Positions 14,536 to 18,898 of a stretch of DNA of 18,898 nucleotides are shown here, piece after piece. The stretch is from contig URGG01000028.1 in the NCBI GenBank assembly GCA_900547345.1, forward strand, positions 1-18,898. The letters run 5' to 3'. Position 1 is the stretch's first letter. Each line of letters starts with the position of its first letter. Made by a program: the position numbers and the translations under genes. Below the pieces are notes generated by a model. The model had not been told where the DNA came from. It did no database searches and worked only from the letters and a program-made list of their open reading frames with translations. This stretch comes from an uncultured Collinsella sp. Lineage in GTDB: Bacteria; Actinomycetota; Coriobacteriia; Coriobacteriales; Coriobacteriaceae.

Positions 14536-14566
14536 GGCATGCTCCTTAAGAAGGATGCGCAATCGG

Positions 14567-14989
14567 TTACAAAGTGCAGCCCACGACCTCGATTATGGCA
14601 AAAATCGGCACCAAAAACGGGAGCAATGGCAGGGAGCGCGATTTCGTGATGAGGCAGGAGAGGGCAAGGACCAGGAGCGCGGCGGCAAATGACACGATGC
14701 CACCCATAGGGTCGAGCGTGCAAAGCGCGAAGAGTGCCTTAACATCTCCCATGCCGATGCCCGGGGTTTGGCGAAGTCGACGCCAGAGCGACTCAGTCAG
14801 CACAAGGGAAAGATACACGATGACAGCAAAACCGGCGTGATCAAGCGCGGTGTTCAAACCGAGGTCGAGCCAAACACCCGCCAACGCCGCCACGGCGCAT
14901 GCGCCGGCAAGCCCATTGGGAAACCGCCGCTCGCGGGCATCAACCACCGCACCGGTAAAGACGCAGATCCAAAATGGGATGTAGAACAT
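14567..14989 (-). CDS. Minimal A24 prepilin peptidase
   Basis: A 140-residue integral membrane aspartyl protease of the type IV prepilin peptidase family (A24), which cuts the leader of class III signal peptides. The two catalytic aspartates are visible in VVDARERRFPN (D17) and GIGMGDVKALF (D82, with the GxGxGDxK motif). About five hydrophobic segments are seen. It lacks the N-terminal Cys-rich methyltransferase domain found in full-length PilD, so it belongs to the short form (as in archaeal or TadV-like enzymes). The ATG at 14989 has GGAGG. No pilin, ATPase or tad gene is present in this window, so its substrates must be encoded elsewhere. It sits just after the glycosyltransferase terminator. 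Confidence 0.85.
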   Translation of the reverse strand: MFYIPFWICVFTGAVVDARERRFPNGLAGACAVAALAGVWLDLGLNTALDHAGFAVIVYLSLVLTESLWRRLRQTPGIGMGDVKALFALCTLDPMGGIVSFAAALLVLALSCLITKSRSLPLLPFLVPIFAIIEVVGCTL

Positions 14990-15014
14990 CGTGCACCTCC
15001 ATGAAAAGCTGCTC

Positions 15015-15060
15015 AAAAGCAAAAACCACCACAAAGGTGCCTGTCCCCTTTGCGGTGGTT
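15015..15060 (-). terminator. Terminator of the glycosyltransferase gene, with REP-like hairpin
   Basis: A 14-bp stem (15024-15037 with 15047-15060, one G-U pair) encloses a 9-base loop, followed on the minus strand by a U-rich tail (UUU-GC-UUUU, 15015-15023). The stem-loop contains GGGGACAGGCACC, a motif that I recall from REP-type repeats in several bacteria. The stem is near-symmetric, so it could also act on the plus strand, where a shorter T-run follows. Confidence 0.8.
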
Positions 15061-15070
15061 TTGGTGGTGG

Positions 15071-16366
15071 TTATTTGGCTCCTTGCATGACCTCGTCAAG
15101 GGTAACGTTGACGGCGTGCTGCGTCGGCACCCAGTCGACCTTCAGGAACAGCGCGGCCACCGTGATGGGGATATAGCTGAACATAAAGATCGGGAAGGTA
15201 AACAGGTTGGTCACCAGGCGCCACTTTTGCGCGCAGTGAATATGCTTGTACTCAAAGATAGTCGTGAGTAGCGCCAGGATAAAGAAGGTCTGGTACATCA
15301 TGGCGAAGGTCATAATGAGCGAAGCGGCGCACGCCTGCATCTCGACTTCGGTAGCCAAGAAACCATGCGAAAGGCCACCCACAATCAAGAACGTCGCATT
15401 AGCGAGCATCGAGATCAGCGATAGCAGCATACCCGGGGCGATCGTCATGAACATGTCGTAGGCGGCAAAGCGATGATAGCGGAACGTCGACTTGACCAGA
15501 TGCTTACCGTAGGTAAAGAACACCTGGTAAAAGCCCTTGGTCCAGCGCATACGCTGCTTCCAGGATGCCTTGAACGTCACGGGTTGCTCGTCAAAGAACT
15601 CCGCCGGCGCATAGCCAATGCGAATACCGTGAATAGCGCAGAACGTAGTGAACTGAATGTCCTCGGTCAGCGTGTGGAACTGCCAACCGTGCATGCCCTC
15701 GATAACGCTTGACGAGATAAGGTAACCCGAACCCGAAACAGCGCAGGACGTCTTGCAGATATTACGCGCGTTGTTGAGGAAGCGCGCCTCGCGTAGATAC
15801 CACGTGGCATTAGCAGCCGAGATCCACGAGCTGCCGAAGTTCTTGGAATTGCGATAGCTCGTGACCACATGGAAGCCCTGGTCAAAGGCATCATTCATCT
15901 TGGAAACGTAATCGCGGGAGATAACGTTATCGGCATCGAAGATAAAGTAGCCCTCAAACGTGTCGGGATACTCGTTGAGAATGCGGTCGAAGCCAAAGTC
16001 CATGACCCAGCTCTTGCCCTTGCGGGCCAGGTCATTGCGCTCGTAAACAATGGCACCGGCCTCGCGCGCGAGCTGCGCCGTGTTGTCGGTGCAGGCATCG
16101 GCGACCACGAAAACCTCGATGAGCTCGGACGGATAATCCTGGTCCTTGATGGAGCGAACGAGGTTGGCGATCACGGCCTCCTCATTATGCGCCGCGATAA
16201 AAAAGGCATAGCGATGGAGTTTTTTGGCCTTGGGAGGCGCGACCTCGCCACGAAGAGCGCCAATGACAAAGAAGACCACCTGGTACAGAAAGCAGACCGT
16301 GAGCAGCGTGACGACAATCTGGTTGAAGATCACGATGGGTGTGTTGGTTTGTAAAAAGGCGAGCAT
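15071..16366 (-). CDS. Membrane GT2 glycosyltransferase (BcsA/HasA-like)
   Basis: A 431-residue processive-type family 2 glycosyltransferase. It has an N-terminal membrane helix (about 12-38), the catalytic domain starting FFIAAHNEEAVI (55-66) with VVADACTDNTA (88-97), the nucleotide-sugar DxD in FDADN (144-146), the acceptor TED (234-236) and QRMRW (271-275), then about four more membrane helices in the last 130 residues. This layout resembles enzymes that make and export polysaccharide such as BcsA, HasA or PgaC. No PilZ domain is visible. The sugar donor and product are unknown; there are no partner genes next to it. The ATG at 16366 has GGGAG five bases upstream; an in-frame TTG at 16381 is less likely. 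It is a single-gene unit with its own candidate promoter and terminator. Confidence 0.9.
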   Translation of the reverse strand: MLAFLQTNTPIVIFNQIVVTLLTVCFLYQVVFFVIGALRGEVAPPKAKKLHRYAFFIAAHNEEAVIANLVRSIKDQDYPSELIEVFVVADACTDNTAQLAREAGAIVYERNDLARKGKSWVMDFGFDRILNEYPDTFEGYFIFDADNVISRDYVSKMNDAFDQGFHVVTSYRNSKNFGSSWISAANATWYLREARFLNNARNICKTSCAVSGSGYLISSSVIEGMHGWQFHTLTEDIQFTTFCAIHGIRIGYAPAEFFDEQPVTFKASWKQRMRWTKGFYQVFFTYGKHLVKSTFRYHRFAAYDMFMTIAPGMLLSLISMLANATFLIVGGLSHGFLATEVEMQACAASLIMTFAMMYQTFFILALLTTIFEYKHIHCAQKWRLVTNLFTFPIFMFSYIPITVAALFLKVDWVPTQHAVNVTLDEVMQGAK

Positions 16367-16400
16367 GCAGGCTCCCAGCAACGTGTAACGTAAACAATCG

Positions 16401-16430
16401 TATATCTTACCGCAGGCTTACCGAGTTCAA
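16401..16430 (-). promoter_or_regulatory. Possible glycosyltransferase gene promoter
   Basis: Minus-strand TTGAAC (-35, 16425-16430) and GATATA (-10, 16401-16406) with an 18-base spacer, just after the rluD stop. The match to consensus is partial. Confidence 0.3.
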
Positions 16431-16448
16431 GAAACCACCTAATACTGG

Positions 16449-17462
16449 CTAGGCTTCGAGAAGACCGAGCTGCGGAACGATGTCGTCGCCGGCGGCAGTG
16501 CGACCAAGCGAACGCGGGGCCAGATCGTCCAGAACCGCGGCAAGATCCCACGGCAGCTCATCACGGCACTCAATGCGCTTCCCCGTTACGGGATGATCGA
16601 ACGCAACGCGCCAAGAATGCAGGAACTGCCTGGTCAGGCCCTGATCGGCACGCGCATCGCACTTGCCGTAGAGCGGATCGCCCACGCAGGCGTGGTTGAT
16701 ATGGCGCATATGCACGCGAATCTGATGTGTGCGGCCCGTAAACAGGTGGCACTCAACGAGCGTATAGCCGTCGTCAAAACGCGTGGAATCAAAGCGCTCG
16801 AGGACCTTAAAGGTCGTAATGGCCTGACGGGCAAAGGGGTCATCCGAAACCGCCATCTTCACGCGGTCGCGCGTGGAACGGGCAATACCGGTGTTGATAG
16901 TGCCCTCGTCCATGGCGATGTGACCGTGAACGAGCGTGATATAGCGACGGTCGAGCGTGCGCGTGCGGATGAGATTCTGAAGCGCGCGCTGGGTGTCGTC
17001 GTCTTTTGCCGCGAGCATAAGGCCCGAGGTATCGCGATCCAGGCGATGCACGATGCCGGGGCGGTCCTCACCCTGCACAGTACCAAGATGATCGATGCCG
17101 CAGTGGTAGACCAGAGCGTTCGCAAGGGTGCCGCTCTCGTGGCCATGGGCGGGATGGCACACCAGGCCCCGCTGCTTGGAGAGCACGATAAGGTAGTCGT
17201 CCTCGTAGCGGATATCGAGGGGAATGGCCTCGGGAATCACGTCGGTCGGGTCGTGCGGCTCGGGCAAGTCGACCGAGATGCGATCGCCGGCGCGTACGGC
17301 GTACTTTTTAGAGAGACAAGTCTCACCGTTGACGGCAACGGCGCCTCCCTCGATCAGATGCGCGCAGGCAGAGCGCGTGGGACAGCCATCGTTGGCGCCC
17401 AAATAGGCGTCAAGACGCTGACCAGCGGAATCGTCAGCAACAAAAATATGGATGTCGGCCAT
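16449..17462 (-). CDS. rluD: RluA-family pseudouridine synthase (RluD-type)
   Basis: Converts specific uridines of 23S rRNA to pseudouridine; RluD acts on helix 69. The 337-residue protein has an N-terminal S4 RNA-binding domain (about 15-65, including HLIEGGAVAVNG), the catalytic motif HRLDRDTSG (139-147) with D142 as the catalytic aspartate, and the downstream GRTHQIRVH and CVGDPLYG blocks. The S4 domain argues for RluC/RluD over RluA. The start ATG at 17462 overlaps the lspA stop (TAATG), and the lspA-rluD pair is widespread in Gram-positive bacteria (as lspA-ylyB in B. subtilis), which supports RluD. Exact site specificity cannot be read. Confidence 0.9.
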   Translation of the reverse strand: MADIHIFVADDSAGQRLDAYLGANDGCPTRSACAHLIEGGAVAVNGETCLSKKYAVRAGDRISVDLPEPHDPTDVIPEAIPLDIRYEDDYLIVLSKQRGLVCHPAHGHESGTLANALVYHCGIDHLGTVQGEDRPGIVHRLDRDTSGLMLAAKDDDTQRALQNLIRTRTLDRRYITLVHGHIAMDEGTINTGIARSTRDRVKMAVSDDPFARQAITTFKVLERFDSTRFDDGYTLVECHLFTGRTHQIRVHMRHINHACVGDPLYGKCDARADQGLTRQFLHSWRVAFDHPVTGKRIECRDELPWDLAAVLDDLAPRSLGRTAAGDDIVPQLGLLEA

Positions 17463-18043
17463 TAACGCTCATTCCTTTCGCGAATCTTGCGGGCACGCTC
17501 CCTACGCTGCTTGGCTTTGCGCTTAGCGCGGGCCTCATCACGGGCATTGAGCTCGGCAGTCGCATCAACCTCGCGGGCCGCGGGACTCAAGAACATGTAG
17601 CCGAAGAGGGCGAGCACAACGCCCACGGTAATGCCGATATCGGCCACATTGAAGACGGGAAAGTCGATGAAGGTGGTGGCAATAAAATCGGTCACAAAGC
17701 CAAAGGCCAAACGATCGATAGCGTTGCCGATAGCACCGCCCGCGACCATAGCCATGCCCACAACCTCCAAGCGAGCAAGCTGGGGCGCGCGAAGCAAGTA
17801 CACGGCAATGGCGACAATGACCGCAAGCGCCAGCAAAGCAAACGCAACGCCATGCCCCTCGCCAATGCTAAAGGCAGCACCGATATTGCGGACAAACAGG
17901 AAGTCGATCACACCGGGGATAACAGTCACATGCAAAGCGTCGCCCACGGCACGAACCGCAAGCTTGGTCAGCTGATCAAAAAGCAGCACAACCAGCACCA
18001 CCCCACCAGCAACACCTAACCGCCAGCGCAAAGGCGGCGTCAT
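17462..18043 (-). CDS. lspA: Lipoprotein signal peptidase (signal peptidase II)
   Basis: Aspartyl protease in the cytoplasmic membrane that removes the signal peptide from prolipoproteins. With an ATG start at 18043 it has 193 residues and four membrane helices. The conserved blocks are DQLTK (24-27), VRNIGAAFS, GNAIDR (D110) and FNVADIGI (D135), the two catalytic aspartates. The C-terminal 40 or so residues are highly charged, with Arg/Lys/Glu-rich segment ARAKRKAKQRRERARKIRER, an extension beyond a usual 160-residue LspA. A TTG at 18061 with AGGGGA five bases upstream would add six residues and is a real alternative. It shares transcription with rluD. Confidence 0.92.
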   Translation of the reverse strand: MTPPLRWRLGVAGGVVLVVLLFDQLTKLAVRAVGDALHVTVIPGVIDFLFVRNIGAAFSIGEGHGVAFALLALAVIVAIAVYLLRAPQLARLEVVGMAMVAGGAIGNAIDRLAFGFVTDFIATTFIDFPVFNVADIGITVGVVLALFGYMFLSPAAREVDATAELNARDEARAKRKAKQRRERARKIRERNER

Positions 18044-18113
18044 ATCCCCAGCACGACCCAAAGAAATCCCCTACCCTCAAGAACATCGAATTCCGTTTAA
18101 CACAAGTAAACAT

Positions 18114-18143
18114 CTTATATTGCCACAAGCAGAGCGCACGACA
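18114..18143 (-). promoter_or_regulatory. Possible lspA promoter
   Basis: Minus-strand TATAAG (-10) at 18114-18119 lies in an AT-rich stretch (21 G/C of 60 in 18061-18120), about 70 bases upstream of the lspA ATG and just downstream of a terminator. The -35 region (18137-18143) has no convincing match. Confidence 0.35.
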
Positions 18144-18173
18144 TATCCACCAACGCAAGCGAAATAACCAGCT

Positions 18174-18214
18174 AAAAAAACGAAAGCGGCATTCCGAAAA
18201 ACAGAATGCCGCTT
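18174..18214 (-). terminator. Rho-independent terminator upstream of lspA
   Basis: A perfect 11-bp stem (18184-18194 with 18204-18214) with a 9-base loop is followed by UCG and seven U (18174-18180) on the minus strand. It would stop transcription from the IS110 element, or from the gene that stood upstream before the insertion. Confidence 0.9.
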
Positions 18215-18239
18215 GGACGTGACAAAAGTTGACGTTGGG

Positions 18240-18898
18240 TGTTCCTATAGTTTTGTCAACCGTCGGGGCTACTCCCGGTAGGGCACCCGGTCGCGCATCA
18301 CGGCGTATATCGCCCTGAGCCGCTTCCTCGCGACGGCCTTGAGCGCCCGCCCGTGCCCCATGCCCCGTGCCCTGCAGGCCCGGTAGTACTCGCCGTAGCG
18401 CCCCGAGGACCTCACCAGGCTGTTGCACGAGAAGATCAGCAGGGACTTGAGCCTCGCGTCGCCGCGCCTGGACGCCCTGACCGACCTCACCGACGTGCCG
18501 GAGCTCCTCACCCTCGGGGCTATGCCGCAGTACGAGGCCAGGTGGTCGTGGTCCGGGAACCTCCCGATGTCGACCGACACCGCGAGCTGCGCCGCGGTCC
18601 TCGGGCCGATGCCGGGCACGGTGAGCAGGCACGCGTAGGTCTCGTCGCCCTCGAGCAGCGCCGCCGTCTCGGCCTCGAGGGCCCCGGCCTCGTCGAGGGC
18701 CTCCAATATTCGGGCGGCCAGGAACCTGACCTGCCTGTTCTCGGCCTCGACGAGCGCCGGCGGGGGCGCGGTGGAGGCGGCCGCGGCCTCCCCGGCGACC
18801 TCGGCCCGCGGGCCCTCGGCCCCGGAGCGGGCGATCCCCCACGCCCCGCCGAACCCGGCGAGCAGCTCCAGCCACCGCCAGTCCGACAGGTCGACCGC
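18240..18898 (-). mobile_element. IS110-family insertion sequence, right end (left end outside window)
   Basis: The element contains the transposase C-terminal part and a short right end after its stop codon. The probable boundary is near the CT of AACTATAGG (18245-18252, minus strand), by analogy with the CT core of IS110-type ends; it could be off by several bases. An 8-base inverted pair, TGACAAAA (18220-18227) and TTTTGTCA (18251-18258), spans the region. No short terminal inverted repeat or target duplication can be judged because the other end is missing. GC content is far higher than next door (53 of 60 in 18781-18840). The right non-coding part is less than 60 bases, too short for a bridge RNA. 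Confidence 0.7.
18269..18898 (-). CDS. IS110-family transposase, C-terminal part (N-terminus beyond window)
   Basis: The 209 visible residues form an IS110/IS116/IS902-type transposase C-terminal half. The Transposase_20 domain is recognised by the helix-hairpin-helix VPGIGPRTAAQLAV, the stretch FPDHDHLASYCGIAPRVRSSGTS, and RRGDARLKSLL. Before it lies a linker rich in Glu and Ala (about 18700-18790), part of the coiled coil that follows the RuvC-like DEDD domain. The frame is open from the right window edge to the TAG at 18269-18271, so the first part, including the DEDD catalytic domain, lies beyond 18898. A TTG at 18706 is only an internal codon. No frameshift is visible in the part seen. 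IS110 enzymes are RNA-guided recombinases that use a bridge RNA, but activity cannot be judged here. Codon use is extremely GC-rich compared with lspA. Confidence 0.88.
   Translation of the reverse strand, partial: AVDLSDWRWLELLAGFGGAWGIARSGAEGPRAEVAGEAAAASTAPPPALVEAENRQVRFLAARILEALDEAGALEAETAALLEGDETYACLLTVPGIGPRTAAQLAVSVDIGRFPDHDHLASYCGIAPRVRSSGTSVRSVRASRRGDARLKSLLIFSCNSLVRSSGRYGEYYRACRARGMGHGRALKAVARKRLRAIYAVMRDRVPYRE

Noticed and set aside
18215..18268. Bridge RNA in the region after the transposase stop
   Set aside because: Less than 60 bases, too short for the two-loop RNA; no such structure is visible.
17976..18875. 299-residue minus-strand frame running through the IS110 end and lspA leader
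   Set aside because: Arg/Gly-rich GC artefact overlapping the true transposase frame; it crosses the terminator and the intergenic region.
1..18898. CRISPR arrays, tRNA or rRNA genes, prophage or defence genes
   Set aside because: No spaced repeats, cloverleaf sequences or recognisable phage or defence genes were seen; apart from IS110 the window is housekeeping.

Overview
The window looks like chromosomal DNA of a high-GC Gram-positive gut bacterium, most likely a Coriobacteriia member of the Collinsella type. This is an inference from gene order, the SigB/SigF-type sigma factor, the Cys-rich AlaRS insertion, the GC-rich codon use and the AAGGAGG-like ribosome binding sites; no species marker is present. 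All 17 genes lie on the minus strand, so transcription runs from high to low coordinates. There is no gene-free stretch longer than about 160 bases between intact genes; about 210 bases separate lspA from the end of the transposase reading frame.

Right end (about 18240-18898): the 3' part of an IS110-family transposase of very high GC, with the element end lying beside an intact rho-independent terminator. Next come lspA and an RluD-type pseudouridine synthase (overlapping by one base), then a membrane GT2 glycosyltransferase with its own probable promoter, closed by a hairpin terminator that carries a REP-like motif (15015-15060). Then come a very short prepilin peptidase, a dGTPase-like HD hydrolase and rarA.

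Middle (8621-11777): a tightly packed stress-type operon made of a DUF948 membrane protein, an RsbW-like anti-sigma protein that has lost its ATP-binding motifs, a SigB/SigF-type sigma factor and an AI-2E family transporter. The junctions are an 8-base overlap, a 1-base gap and an ATGA overlap. A strong terminator (8542-8570) separates this operon from the next one.

Left part (1797-8469): alaS, ruvX, mltG, yqeG, aroK and aroB form one long operon with gaps of at most about 17 bases, or overlaps. alaS carries a one-base deletion near 7923-7927 that splits it into two frames. The aroB product has lost the zinc ligands and most catalytic residues of 3-dehydroquinate synthase, although its neighbour AroK looks intact. 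pepP (M24 peptidase) and efp follow, separated by a terminator and a promoter; efp runs off the left edge.

Most of the window is ordinary housekeeping sequence. The points deserving a second look are the degenerate AroB, the ATP-box-less anti-sigma module, the alaS frameshift, the IS110 right end and the REP-like terminator.
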